Source: Rhinopomastus cyanomelas
Taxonomy: Eukaryota; Chordata; Aves; Bucerotiformes; Rhinopomastidae
Assembly (NCBI GenBank): GCA_013400115.1
Contig: VXBP01007098.1
Coordinates: forward strand, 2,398,513-2,462,512
DNA length: 64,000 bases
Reading direction: 5' to 3'
In this document: in pieces, positions 27,651-40,150 of the stretch
Layout: each line of letters begins with the position of its first letter
Position numbering within the stretch: the stretch's first letter is position 1
Program-made: the position numbers and the translations under genes
The notes under the pieces: model-generated
Seen by the model: only the letters and a program-made list of their open reading frames with translations
What the model was told of the DNA's origin: nothing
Database searches by the model: none

Positions 27651-30156
27651 GCAGGTGTTTCTGTCAGACCATAGTCCCAGCTTGTCTTAGGCATTTCCTT
27701 ATGCTCCAGTTTCACACGTTCTGACAGAGAAAACAGAACTGGCCAGTGCAGTAAGGTCACATGGTTTGTAGCTGGTTTTCATACCACTGTGACCTTCACG
27801 TGTCCTGAGAAGCAGATCAGGCTGTAGTGCTTCTTTCTATTTCAGGAAGGATTCAGGAGACACATGTCACTCACTCCCAACGTTGGTTATATTCTTGCAC
27901 ATCCACCGTGCCTTATGTTGTGTGTTGAGGTGTTTGTAGAAAACTTACTCTGTCTTTTGTTGTAACAGCACACAAGGACCAGAGAACTTCAGCTTAAGCC
28001 TTTTAGAGCAGAGAAGGTGAGGGGACGTTCCAGCTCCTTCCCTCTGTGCAAGGACACGGAGATGAGCACAGTCTGACAAGACGGATGCAGACGCTCCTGC
28101 AGAGCTCACTGTGCATGCGTGCCTCTGCATTCGTTGTATCTTATTGTCAGCCTTTCTCCTAGCAGTAGTATTTATACAACCTTCAAGTTGTCTCTCAAAC
28201 TTCAGTTCTTCTCCTTGAGCCTTGTCAAATGTTTTCTGAGCCCTTCCATTCTGATCTGTTTTGGTCCTTTCAGGACATTTGCTCTGTATTCTTTCTGGAA
28301 GCTGTGATACCAGAAACAGACTTTAAACCACAGAGTAGTCTCTAACAGTGTTTGCTTCTGCAGGGCACGTCGGAACTGCTTATTGAGCACCTCTTCTCCA
28401 GGGAATGTGCCCAGAACCACCAAAAGTTGTTTAAAAATGATAAGCTTCAATCATCATAATGTGAATGTCCCGCTAGCTACACGCAGTTGTATTTACCACA
28501 GAGGTAAAGTCCTAAATGTTTATCCCAGTTACCTGCTACTTCTTCCTGATACAGCTGGTAGTTTCAGTTACCTGCAAAATGCAATTATTAAACTTTCAGA
28601 TAACAGAGTTAATGACAAAGGGTGTTGCTGGTAGCATGAATTTCTGGGCAGTGGAGCACTAAAATCCACCCACTCCATTAAAGATACCTGAGAATTAGTT
28701 TGCATTCGTTTTTTGTTCCTCTGTTGTCTGAATTCTCTAAATCAAATCCAGAACTAAGCACCTTTTAAAAAAAACCCTGTAAATCTGGTATTAGCTCCTT
28801 GTTCCCAGATAGGTTGTTTTGAGCTGTGATTTTTCCTGTTTGTTTTTCTCAGTTCAGAATCAAATCACTCTCATAGTAGAAATTGGATCCTTCATATCCA
28901 TTCTCAGCTTCTAGGATTTTTTGCAGACCCTGGGTTCATCTGGATGTGATAGGGTCCCCTCACAGAATTCTGCCCTGTGCTGACCCCTGCTCTAGCACAT
29001 CAGTGCATCTGCTGGATGGGCTCCAGTGTTTTCCACATCCTGGAGATGTTCATGTTCCCATGTCTTTCACACTTTTTTTAACTTCCTCAATTCCTATAAA
29101 GCAGCTGTGTGAGGAGTCTTCTGGAGTTCTTTGCTCTGTGGTAACAGTTTCTCATTTCCTTTGTCACAGGTGCTTCTCGCTGAGAGTTTTCATTTTCTGC
29201 TGAAGGAGCCAAGAGCTTGACAACCTCTCATGTGGAAGATCCAGTCTGCTTAGCCACGAATCTCTGATACGTGATGAAGAAATCTGTCACATTTGACTGA
29301 CTTCAGTCCTGAACACGTAGCTTTGAAAATTTAAAAGGGCTTCTCTGCTACTTCCTTTCTTTTGGAAGAGTGTTTGAAACTCGTTTCTGCCAGAGTCATC
29401 GTGCTGCTGCTGGCACTGACACCCAAAGCCAGCTGACAGCGGAATCTGTTACAGGGGTGAGAAACTCTATCTCCTTGGTGAATTCTGCTCCTCTGGCAGC
29501 TCAGCTGGTGAACAGTCATCTTTACCCAAAGGTAAGTCCACCCTGCGCCCACAGTCCCAGACCTTCAGCTCACTTTGGGGCTACAAATACTCTTGTGGGA
29601 AGCAACAGGAGAGGCAACATGGCCCTTTCACTCTCACAGTGTGCTATTAACCTTCCCTGACAGAAGGCTGACTGAGTTTGTGAACAGGTTCACTCATAAA
29701 TGCAAAACCAGCTCTTAGATTGTCAGTTAAAGCCAGTGGTGTAGAAAACAGTTCCTAGCGCAGAGTGCGGGCACCACTGGGAAGTGGTTTAATAGGTTAC
29801 AGAGAGGATGAATGTAGTAGGTTACAACGGGGAGAATGAGTTCAGCAGCGTGTGATTCACCACATAAGAAAGACCATAAGAACAAATACCACTTGTTTTC
29901 AAGCTTCTTTTGTTGTAAGTTACAGCTTCTTCTGTGTTGTGGTAGAGAAATCTTTTTAGAAAGTTAATTAAAGATTTATCTGTAATGATATTTTTGGAAG
30001 GGCTTGGAAGTGCTTGAGTGCTAAGATCAGTGAAGACACACTGGAAGAAGAAAGTCATGTTATATTAAGGAACTGATTTCTTTTGGGCATTGCCTGTGGA
30101 CTCCTTTTTTGTAGGAGTTAAAAGTCCTGCAGTCTAGTTTTCCTGTGCACCTTGTA
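27651..30156. other. Intergenic, unique sequence
   Basis: No repeat recognised. A strong donor-like AAAG|gtaagt at 29531/29532 ends a 160-base stretch open in the + frame, but no acceptor partner or homologue supports an exon. Confidence 0.55.
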
Positions 30157-30390
30157 ATAGAATCATAAAGTCATCCAGGTTGGAAAAGAATTTAAAGGTC
30201 ATGGAGTGCAGCCATTAACCCAACTGACCCAAGGCCACAGCTAAACCCTGTCTCTAAGGTCTGGATCTACACAATTTTGAAACATGTCCCTACCTCTCTA
30301 CAACCTCCTTGCAGGTAGCTGTAGTCAGCAAGAAGGTCTGCCCTCAGCCTCCTTTTCTTCAGACCAACCAGCCCCAGCTCCCAGCACAGG
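30157..30390 (-). mobile_element. CR1 LINE 3' fragment, old
   Basis: Antisense: tagaatcataaagtcatcca, ggttggaaaagaatttaaag, ggccacagctaaaccctgtc, ctccttgcaggtagctgtag, ccagccccagctcccagc. Resembles the older subfamily seen at 515-896, with an internal deletion. Confidence 0.85.
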
Positions 30391-31829
30391 CTTAAATTGG
30401 AAATACTGGAACACACCTTTCCACAAACACTTGACAGGAAACACTAGTTATGCAATGCTCGTGTGGTTATGCTGACACAGGCCTTTGGACTCTTACTTGA
30501 ACTCTCTTGAAAAACTTCCAATGTGATTTGTGGTCCCTCTGAAACAAACTGGTTCATTTTTCATCAATCTGTTGGGGGTTTTTTGTTTCCTTTTCCTGCC
30601 CCCCTCACTTACAACACTCAGTGTGTGATTTAGCAGGTACAGCCTAAGTGTGCAGCAAATTAATGGCTTCTTGACAAAATGTCCTTACAAAAGGATGGAT
30701 GCAGAATGCAAGAATCTGTTCCTCTTGAGCCCAGTATTTTTCTTTCACATGTGTGGAGGAACAGCTGTAGGAGGTGGTAATGGATGAAAGGCATCAGCTG
30801 TCTGCTGGGTGGGACCCTGTGGATATACCCCTAGCTGGGGCTGCCCTGGTACCACCAGTTACCATTGGCCAGTGCTAAACGAGTGGGTTTCTCTCTCACC
30901 TTTCTGATGCCATAAAGCCCCTGGTGGTGGCTCACCCAGGAGGTGCTGGCATTTCTAAATGGCAGAATTACCATCTCCATTACAAGCGCTGCTGATAGTC
31001 TCTGTGAAAACAGCGAGACACGCAGAGCTGGGAGGCACGCAGAAGAACAGCAGCACATCCTTTCCCCTGTTTGCCCCTGATAAGAACTCTGTGCTGCAGT
31101 GAGATAATGAGCTGCAGCGAAGTTGAAGGTTTGATTGAGTGCTTGCTGGGGAGTTGCAGAGCTGTCTGGCTCTCTCTGTTCCTGATAAAAGACAAAACAT
31201 TTCTCAAGGAGAGAAGACTAAAGGAAAAGGTCAGTGAACTTGTACCCACCAGAAACTTGCCAGTGTCTTTTCTAAGCCCAGCTGTGCTTTTGGTCCTGGT
31301 GATACCCTGGGACAGAGATCTTTTAAAATTTCATCTGAAATTAAATGAGCATCCCTCTATAATTATTCTAAACCTGAAGTCAGACCCTATCGCTGGGGTT
31401 TCCATAATTTTTTACTCTGACCCTAACAAAGCAGTCCTGCCTCGCTTATCCTGGCTGTTAAGAAGCTTGGGCAGCTCCGCAGATGACCATCACTCATTCT
31501 CCAAATGTAAGAGCTTTACATCAGCTGCAGGAGCTCTAAGGTGCAAAGTCAAATGCAGCCGGGTAACAGCAAAAGCAGCTCTCATTTCATATCTGTCGAG
31601 GAGGAACGCTCGTTACCCGAAGGCTGACTGAAGTGCCGAAATCTGAGCAGCGCTGCTTGTGCACCAAATGAACAAAAGCAACGCTGGGGTTTTGTTTATC
31701 GAGTTTGTTTTTTAAAAAGAACCTTTTTTCAGATGAAACTGCTGCTTCTGTTTGCTGCTCCGCAACGGTACTCGTGACCGCTTCAAAAGCCGCCTTCTTC
31801 TGTCAGAGGCACAGAATCTAAACAGTGCC
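30391..31829. other. Intergenic with 186-codon open frame of unknown status
   Basis: The longest non-MAP3K21, non-CR1 open frame in the window lies at 31071-31631 (+). It contains CSEVEGLIECLLGS and a hydrophobic patch, but no domain I recognise, no Kozak-like purine/G context beyond chance, and no splice partner. More likely an enhancer-like unique sequence continuous with 31830-32100 than a gene. Confidence 0.4.
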
Positions 31830-32100
31830 GCTGCGTTTTCACAACAGAGGATCATTAGATCTTAATGGAATCAACTTGTTCAAGGACTACCAGGGCTGGC
31901 AGCTGCCGCTGTGATTGACAGTGCGTTGTCATCTCTTTGGGAGAAATGCAGTTAATTCATCTCATTGAGAGAAAATGATAGAATTGGATTTTCTTCAGGT
32001 GCAAATAAAGCTTAAGCTGAACTTCACAGCTGACAGCAACATTAGAAAGGTCTGTAGCACCTTCTTCTGCCTCCCTTAATCTCTGTGGCTGTCAGCGCGA
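31830..32100. promoter_or_regulatory. Candidate enhancer with PBX-MEIS composite motif
   Basis: Repeat-free block with a perfect TGATTGACAG decamer (31912-31921), the composite site bound by PBX with MEIS/PREP homeoproteins. Two further MEIS half sites (TGACAG 32031-32036; CTGTCAG 32089-32095) and a homeodomain core (TTAATT 31952-31957) lie within 190 bases. Inference from motifs. Confidence 0.4.
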
Positions 32101-32334
32101 TGGAAAATATTTAACTGATCATGAGATTTGGATTCTCTTTCCAGTGATTCTACAGTGTATTTATTCCTACCTTTCTGAAATGCTCTCCTTCTCCTGTAGA
32201 ATTATTTCAGACCTTGTGCTTTCTGACTGACTTCATGATGGCTCTAAAGACACTGCTTTTTATTAACAAATTTAAAGGAAAACCTTCCTAAACCACAGTG
32301 TGACCAGCTGTCCTCAACTACATCCTGTCCTCTG

Positions 32335-32630
32335 CATAGAATCACAGAAGGGTTTAGGTTGGGAGGGAACTAAAGCTCTCCAATTCCAATGCCCTGCCAT
32401 GGGCAGGGACACCTTTCACTAGACCAGGTTGCCCAGAGCCCCATCCACTCGGGCATTGAACACTTCCAGGGATGAAGCAGCCACAACATTCCTGGGCAAC
32501 CTGTTCCAGAGCCTTGTTGCCCTATCAGGGAGGAATTTCTGCTTAAGACCTCACCTGTATCTCCCCTCTTTTAGCCTGAAGCCATTCCCCCTTGTTCTAT
32601 CACTAGAAGCCCATGTGATAAAAGACCTCT
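32335..32630 (-). mobile_element. CR1 LINE 3' fragment
   Basis: Antisense: catagaatcacagaagggtt, ccatgggcagggacaccttt, ctagaccaggttgcccagag, cctgggcaacctgttccaga, ccccttgttctatcactaga. Ends near 32630. Confidence 0.94.
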
Positions 32631-33094
32631 ATAAACAAACAGAGGAGGGTTATTCCTAAACTCCACCAACAGAGCCCAGCTCATGCTCTGCAGGGGGAAG
32701 GCAAGTGTTGCTAAGCAGAACAGGCTGGCGCAAACATCACGTATTGATGGGTTTGTCTTGTTAAAATGGGACTCTCACTGTCTAATGATGTAACCTGTGC
32801 CTTCTGCCACCCAAAGATAATGGAAATGAGGTCAAGAGAACAAATTAAACTCTTCCCTGCTGAAAGTAAAATTCTGAACCTAAAAAGGGTGCTGAGACAC
32901 AGCAAGTATTCCTCTGACACACATGGTGCTTGGTGAAGGCTGATGTGAGAAACCTCCTCTGCTTTTTTCCCAAATTTGCCCCAAATCTGAGCACATCTTA
33001 TTGTTTTCTAAGCCAGCCTACTGTACTATTTGCATGTGACAAAGCAGAAGGGCAGCTAATGAACACCCATCTATTTTAAGAGGTGATTTGAAGG

Positions 33095-33198
33095 ACAATC
33101 TGGTCTAGTGGGAGGAATCCCAGCCCATGGCAGGGGGACTGGAACTAGATGATCTCCGATGACCCTTCCAACCCAAACCATTTGTGATTCTGTGACTC
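33095..33198 (+). mobile_element. CR1 LINE 3' end, short
   Basis: Sense: ggcagggggactggaactag, atgatctccgatgacccttc, caacccaaaccatttgtgat and tail ttctgtgac. Confidence 0.85.
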
Positions 33199-35890
33199 AG
33201 CCAGAGCTGAGAAGTGTTGCTAGAAATGCTGCAGTCAAAGTTGAGGAGAAGAAACCGAGTGCCTCTTCTCAGCTCCTGGATAAAGCAAACCTCTAAGTTC
33301 ATGTGTTTATGCCGCATTCATGCTTGCAGGAGTCTGTGCTCATCCCAGGAAAAGGCAAATGGTGGCTTCGCTGCCAACACTGACCGCTGCATTGAACTCA
33401 CCATTGATGGATAGAGAAACTGAAAATGGAACTAACTGGGTGGTTGTTTCTGCTGCAAAGTGTCCACTGCTACTTCCACAGAGCCCGTCCAAGCTGGTAG
33501 AGGTGAGTTTTGCAAGACTCCAATTTCTTTGCTGGCTGAAGCTTGAAAGTTCTTGTTCAATATGACTGCAACTAATAGTTTTCTTTTGCAACAGCAATTT
33601 TCTTTCTAGTCAGCATGAGGTAGTCTAGTAACAGCTGAGGGAAAGGGGTGCAAAGCAGTGATTAATCGATCTAATTGAAATGTGGTTGGGCTTAAAGGTT
33701 GGTGGTGGGCAGGGCTGGCACAGCTAATGATTATGTTGCTCAGTGTGCGCTCCATTCAGCTTAAGAGTCAAGGCACATGTGCTGGTTTTTCTGGACTATG
33801 GCTTGGGCTGTTTGTTGCTGAGGTTTTTTCCAGATTGGGTGTGCTGCTGTTTCTTTTAGTGTGAATTCAGCCCTCTGTGTCTAGAAATCTTCAAGGACTG
33901 TGTTCTGAAAGGTCTTCTGCTACCACACTAATGAATGAGCAATACTGTGTTTGCCTGTGGAACATCAAGCAGGACCTCGTTTTCCTGAGCTGGACACCTT
34001 GTCAAAGAATTAAGGAGATTTATTTATCCTCCTTTTCTGAGTGAATTATTTTCTCTGACACAAAACCATGGAACAGTTTGCTGCTTTACCTCTTTTCAAC
34101 ATTTAATCTTGAAGTGTTTTTAAAGGTGAAATTTCTAGAGAGGAAGGTAGGTGAGGGGATGGAACAAGTGTTAGAAGTTGCTGGCTCACTTGTGAGCACT
34201 TGAATCCTCTTGAAATCCTCCTGAGTGGTCTTTGGGCTGTTGCCTGGATCCACACATGGTCAGTATTCAGCTGATGCTGCGGGGGCCTAATCCTAAAGTC
34301 TGTGTGTGAGCACAACAGGAGAACATAAAGCTCTTGTTTTCCCTCGTTTCACCTCTCCTAGTTCAGGACTTTCTGCTAGTGGGAGATGCACAAGTTTTGA
34401 CAACAGCTATGTTGTAGACTGAGCCTTTAAATCACAAGCACCTCTGTGAGGTGGGACTGGCAACCACTCAGCCCTTTGTGGGGTTGTGTCCACATATTTA
34501 TACTTTGCGTAGGAGGATGAACCTCGGTGGGACTGCTCAGGTGTTATTGCCATGCAGATCTTGAGTTACAGTTACAAGCACAAAACCACGCAGATACTCC
34601 TAGGATCCCTTGAAAGAAGAGCTCAGCAGAGCTCCTGTCCTCAACGTGCCCATCACGCAGCCGCCAGAGCAGTAGCAGCCTTTCTGTGCTGAGGACAGGG
34701 CAGAATGAATATTCAGCAATTGCTTTAGTTAAGCTGATGCTGCTGTGGACTGTTCTTCTTCTCTGGCTTGTTCTTTGAAATGCGAATTTTTAAAAAGCAG
34801 AGAACTCGAGATGATGATCAGCCTTTTTCTCCAGAGTAGAAGGAAATTTTTAAATTAAAGTTTTAAAACCTCTCTTCTCCTTAAGAATTTTTCTATGGCA
34901 ACGCTGGTAGAGTGTAGGGTAAGTGTGCGTGTATCTGGAGACAAATAACAGCATCAGCAGCAGAGAAGTGCTGACTGGCTCTGGGAAGATACCTAGTGCT
35001 CCCGTCGCTGGGGTGTGTGGAGGGGCAGCTTCACACAGTGAGACTGTGCGTGGGGCAGCTGTGTCTAGGCCCTGCCATGTGCTTTGCACAGCATTGGCAA
35101 GTGCTTGGTGTTTGCTGGTGGGGTCACCATGGTTGTCCTCTTCGGCGCTGTGCAAGCTTTGCTGGGGACAGTGTGGATACCTGAGGAGTATGGGCCAGCC
35201 TTTTGCCATTTGTGTAGTCTGTCAGTGAAGAGAGAGGCAGAAGCGTGAGCAGTGTCTCGTCCGGTATCGTGTCTGGTGCTCTGGATTCAAAAGGTGCTCA
35301 TAAAAGGTGCTAGCAATCTAAGGCAATAAGCTGCTTCAAATGAGACCACCTCACTTCATTGTAGGAGAGTACAAACCCTTACATCTTTTGGACAAAAATG
35401 TGTTGGTGAGAGGGAAGAAAGGAAGGTAGGGAACTGGTTGGCTACTTTCTGGTGTGCACATAGGCCACAGGACGTGATTATCCAGTGTGAGCTGAACCAC
35501 ACTCTTCTGCTAGAACAGAAGCTGGAGTTGCAGTCAGGTGCTCCGAGTTTCCTGAGATTGTGCAGTGTTGTTCTTCTCAAGTGCAGCTTCATGGAGAGGA
35601 AAGGATTTGGAAAGGCAAATAGAAACTTTGCTTTTGTGAAGGAGTTTCTCTTTCCAAGATTCTATAGAAGAAGAACCCTAAAACACATAGCTGGAGAGCT
35701 CATCCGTCTGCTGGGTGTGCAGGTGTGGTGGGTTGGGCTAAGTGCTAAGGGGATTAAACTGCATGTGTGATGTTGTCCATGACTGAAATCATCCATCTGC
35801 TCAGCCACCGAATGGACACTTCTATTTCTGTGTTACACAGTCCATTTCTGCTTCCTGCTTCCTGGAAACAAGACCGCTGAAAAAATGGTC
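33199..35890. other. Intergenic, unique sequence
   Basis: No repeat recognised. Overlapping frames around 34850-35228 on both strands are GC-rich but lack family resemblance. Contains gattaatcgatctaattg near 33660, a homeodomain-like cluster. Confidence 0.55.
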
Positions 35891-36036
35891 AGGTGTCACC
35901 CAGGGAGCTGGAGTCACCACCACTGGAGGCGTTCAAAACACGTGTAGATGTGGTGCTAGAAAACACGGTTTAGTGAGCAAGGTGGTGTTGGACTTGATGA
36001 TCTTGAAGACGTTTGCCAACCTTAATGATTCTAAGG
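35891..36036 (+). mobile_element. CR1 LINE 3' end, old subfamily
   Basis: Sense, diverged: gtcaccaccactggaggcgt, tgttggacttgatgatcttg, ccaaccttaatgattctaag. Same subfamily type as 44062-44268. Confidence 0.78.
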
Positions 36037-36799
36037 ACTTCATCCGTGCCTGTCCTGTGGTCTCCTTCCCACCATTTCCACTGGGCAGAAACGTTACAGA
36101 AATATCAGTGTTTCTGTGTTTTCTGATTTCTCCACCTTTCCTTCCCGAGTGCCAAGCTCCATTTAGGCATCAGCACGACCTTGGTGTTGCAGCACAGACA
36201 CTAAAGAGCCCTCTCCCACGCTTGTAGGCAAAAGCCAGCACAGAACTGGTGAACCAATAACAAGAGCAAGCAGAATTCTTGCTCTGTAGTTAAAACTGTG
36301 ATTAAGGATTTCAGTCTGGGTCTCTTTGGGCAATTACACAGAACTTGCTTCATCCTGTCTGTTGCCCAGGACCTCCAGGCTTGCACCAGCAGCTAATTTA
36401 TCCTCCGTGCCAATTAGTGTGCTGAAGCTGATCCCGTTAAGGGACTCATCCTGCCACCAGAGGAGCACTATTCCTCTCCAAATCTATTTAACAGCGACAA
36501 AACAGGAATCCAGGGTACCAGGTTCATCTGCCTCTGGGCTGATCTGCCATCCGTCTCTTGTCTTAAACTGAGAGATTGTCCTGTTTTATTGCCCACAGTG
36601 TTTATCTTCTCATCTTAGCTCATCAAAATACTTTTTTTTAAAGAAAAGAAAATAATAACAGGAACTGCAGTTGGGAATTAAGTGTGAAGACACCTGTCTC
36701 TGCAAAGTGCAAGACTGAAGTTTAATATGAGTGTGTGGTTGCAGTCACTGTTCCGTGGATTATAGCTTCTGCCAGGCTGCTGCTCTGCTGCCTGTGGCT

Positions 36800-37185
36800 G
36801 CCAGGAAGGCTGCATGTGTTTAATCCGGGGTTTGCAGCACAGAAGGGCATCTCTTGGCCTCCAGACCCAATTATCATAAGCATCAATTTTATATCTGAGC
36901 GCAGGGAAATTTAATAGATGGCTGAACTTTTAATTAAGCTACTCATCTAGGCTACTGGAGTTTTGAGAGGAGGTCTTTGGGGGGGCTCCTTTGCATAAAA
37001 AGAGGCTTGCCATAAAAACCAGTTCTGCTTTGACATACAGAGAGCGAGCGGAAACATTTTCCCCCGAGGAACCGGGAGTGTTAATTCTCGAGCACGCTAG
37101 GGCTGTGCTCTGACAAGATTGAAATGCTGTTACAGTACTGTGCCGCTGAAGTAGCTGCTACAAAGCTGTACTTAATGCCCAATTA
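36800..37185. promoter_or_regulatory. Candidate enhancer, homeodomain/octamer motifs
   Basis: Repeat-free block with TAATCC (36821-36826, OTX/PITX type), TTAATTAA (36930-36937), TTTGCATAAAA (36990-37000, octamer-like) and CCATAAAA (37010-37017 region, HOX/CDX type). Texture resembles vertebrate conserved non-coding elements; no alignment was possible. Confidence 0.35.
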
Positions 37186-37315
37186 TGTATGACTGAACAT
37201 TTTGAGCCACTATGAGTTATCTGCAGGGCTTCTACATGCTCAGAAATACACAACCACTCATGACATCTGCAAAAATCGATATTCTGGGGTTTGTGGGGGG
37301 CGTGGTGGGGTTTTG

Positions 37316-37826
37316 TTGAGTATTGTGTCCAGTTCTGGGCCCCTCAGTTCAAGAGGGATGTGGAGCTGCTGGAGGGAGTCCAGCATAGGGCAATGAGGAT
37401 GGTGAAGGAGGTGGAGCACCTTCCTTACGAGGAGAGACTGAGGGAGCTGGGTCTCTTGAGCTTGGAGAAGAAGAGACTAGGGGTGACCCCATTAATGTCT
37501 ATAACTATTGGAAGGGTAGGTGTCAGGAGGATGGAGCCAGGCTCTTCTCAGTGTCATCTGGTGATAGGACAAGGGGCAATGGTTGTAAACTGTAATGTAG
37601 GAGCTTCCACATAAATATGAGAAGGCACTTCTTCCCAGTGAAGGTGATGGAGCACTGGAACAGGCTGCCCAGGGAGGTTGTGGAGTCTCCTTCACTGGAG
37701 ATGTTTAAAACCTGCCTGGATGTGTTCCTGTGTGTCTTGGTCTAGGTGATCCTGCTGTGTCAGGGGGATGGGACTGGATGATCTCTCGAGGTCCCTTCCC
37801 ATCTCTAATGATTCTGTGATTCTATG
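37316..37826 (+). mobile_element. CR1 LINE, 510 bp, young-looking
   Basis: Sense copy starting in the ORF2 C-terminus (ttgtgtccagttctgggccc, gtggagctgctggagggagt, cgaggagagactgagggagc) and continuing through ggaacaggctgcccagggag to gattctgtgattctatg. Two frame breaks. 5'-truncated, as usual for LINEs. Confidence 0.95.
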
Positions 37827-39483
37827 TTTTTTAAGTAGCTATAGAATGGCCATACCTAGTTTTAAGGCAGATAGTCTCCTGGGAACTTCTGCTCACATAA
37901 CAGAAGAGAAGGAACCCAAAATTTCTGTTCTCGTTTTGCAGGGCCCATCAGTTTTTCAGAGTTCAGGAGGTATTTAAAAGCCTGCAGGCATTCTAGCAGC
38001 AGTTGTATAAAGCTGGGAGTGGAAGTAATAGCAAGCCTTAGTTTGAGCATATGGTGAGTGGCATCTGGAGAGGTGCTATTCTTTCTTCATGTCTTAGCAA
38101 GCCTGGGGTCGTGTCCTGAACTTGTTTTGCACTTGTACCTCCAATCTATTTGCCTTGATGCTTTCTCTGGTGCAAAACACAGGAGCTTCTCCTGAGCCTT
38201 TTGAATTCATCTGCACAGAGAACTGAAGACTTGTCCAGGGTTTCAGCTAGACCTCAGGTTCATCTCAGTGTTCACCTCTGCTTCCAAGGTCTCTGTGATG
38301 CCTTGGCCACAAAGCCAAGGAAAAACTGCACTAGGAGGCTTCTCACATAAATGCATCAGATTTCCCTGGGGGTTTTACAATGCTGTGATTTCTAAACTTC
38401 TGTATAAAAACCTAAAGTATAGAAAGTGCTCAAGTAGTCATTTTAGTAACATTGGAACAAAGCAGTTCTCTGCCTGAGTTTCCAAGATACTTGCTTTTCA
38501 GTCTGTTTTTGGAATTAAATCACACTTTGAAGTCCAAGGTCTTCCTTGGGGAGAGGGAAGCTTCTTTTTCAATAGCTGTGGGAACCAGCTCCCTCTTGTC
38601 ACAGATACAGATTTGAAAGCAAAATTGGTAGGAATTTATCATTTTATAGTCTTCTAATTCTCCTTTGTCCCCTCCAGTTGCTTCCCCAAACTTACTAAAA
38701 TTAAAGGTCTTTGTAAGGAGAGTTTTAGGCATTAAGCCTTAAGTTTGCTGGCCATGGTGGAGCAGCAGGCCTGGAGGAGGTGAAGCCACACAATGTGTTG
38801 AACCATTTCTATGTGGTACATCTGGACACTGCTCCTTCTTTGTTACCTGGAAGCTTTTTGCAGCTTTGCAAATGACAGCTCATGAGCCACAAGCACAAAC
38901 ATCCTCGAGTGACATGCAGAAGGTCTTGAAAGCAGCGTTTCTATAACATGATTCGTTGTGTTTCTAAGACCCATCATGTCCCAAGCAAAGTGTCATCATG
39001 ACTTTCCCTTTTCAGCACCTGTTAAAGACAGAACCTGGGCTAATCCTTCAGAGATAATGAGCAGACTAACGGTAGTCATGGAAACTGCTGCTTAAATATC
39101 TGTGTTGCACAAACTCCAGAGTGTGGCTAATTACACAGGTGATGGAAATCTGTCTCAGCCCTGTGTGCTCAGCCCAGTGCTGCCATTTTTATCAGCTCCA
39201 AACAACTTTGCCATGCAAAGATGGAATAACTGTATGTGTTCCTTAGTTGGACTTGCTGGCAATGAAATTAAAGGCAATTTCTGAACACAGCACTTGCCAC
39301 ATATTGGTGAAAGGCCTCGTGAATAGATCTTGTTTGAGAACAAAACATAATGGAGGTGTCCACAGAAACAGGTGTTTCAGACATCTACCCACAGTACCAC
39401 AAAAAAGCTCTGCTGGGCAGGTCCTGAATTCAATGCATAGTATTTAAAACCACTTTTCTCTTACACTGAGAGCTGTGGATCTG
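37827..39483. other. Intergenic, unique sequence
   Basis: No repeat, RNA gene or credible coding frame seen. Confidence 0.55.
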
Positions 39484-39725
39484 CCTCAAGTTGCACTACA
39501 GGAATTTTAGGTTGGGCACAAGGAAAAACTTCTTCGTGGAAAGGATCATCAGGCTTTGGAACAGGCTTCCCAGGGAGGGGGTTGAATTGCCATCCCTGGA
39601 CATGTTGCAAAGTTCTGTAGATCTGGAGCTTGGGGACAGAGCTTAGTGGTGGCCTTGGGACAGGTGTGTTAACAGTTGGGTTCAGTCTGAAATAGGTCTT
39701 TTCTCAGACTGGAAGAACGGACTGA
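39484..39725 (+). mobile_element. CR1 LINE 3' fragment, old
   Basis: Sense: aggttgggcacaaggaaaaa, ggctttggaacaggcttccc, agggagggggttgaattgcc. The part after about 39620 is diverged (ggtggccttgggac) and the end is uncertain. Confidence 0.75.
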
Positions 39726-39904
39726 TTTCCATCACACTCCCTAAGCTCTGCCTGAGTTAGAGGATGGTACTTGGGGTAAATGAACATGGTGATTAGGCAG
39801 ATTTAATGAGCCCTTTGCCTACCATGACTTCAGACTTTTTGGGTTCTTGCTAGGTTGGTCCAGTTTAAGTTCTCTTGCATAGTCCAGTACGCTAAATGCA
39901 GGTT

Positions 39905-40150
39905 TATACCAATCTCAAGGGTGAGATCAGCAGACTGGAAAGCGCCCAGCAGAGTGTGGCTAAGGTGGCCAGTGGGAATATATTATGAGGTCTAATAGGA
40001 AAGGCTGAAGGAAAGGGTCTAGTTCTGCCTGGAGAAGAGAAGTTAAGGAAGTGGCTAAATGCCATCTTCTCCATGAAAATGTATTGTGGAAATGTAATAA
40101 AAAGAGAGAGGGTGCTGGTCAGAACAATTTTAAACATTGCTGCTTCAAAG
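39905..40150 (+). mobile_element. Degenerate CR1 LINE fragment
   Basis: Sense, strongly diverged ORF2 C-terminus: agcagagtgtggctaaggtg, ggtctagttctgcctggaga, agagaagttaagg. It sits just after the fragment ending 39725 and represents a more upstream part of the consensus, so it is a separate insertion. Confidence 0.5.

Noticed and set aside
29370..29531. Possible exon ending at a strong donor (AAAG|gtaagt)
   Set aside because: No upstream partner or homologous protein; isolated donor matches occur by chance in 64 kb. A similar isolated donor lies at 25604/25605.
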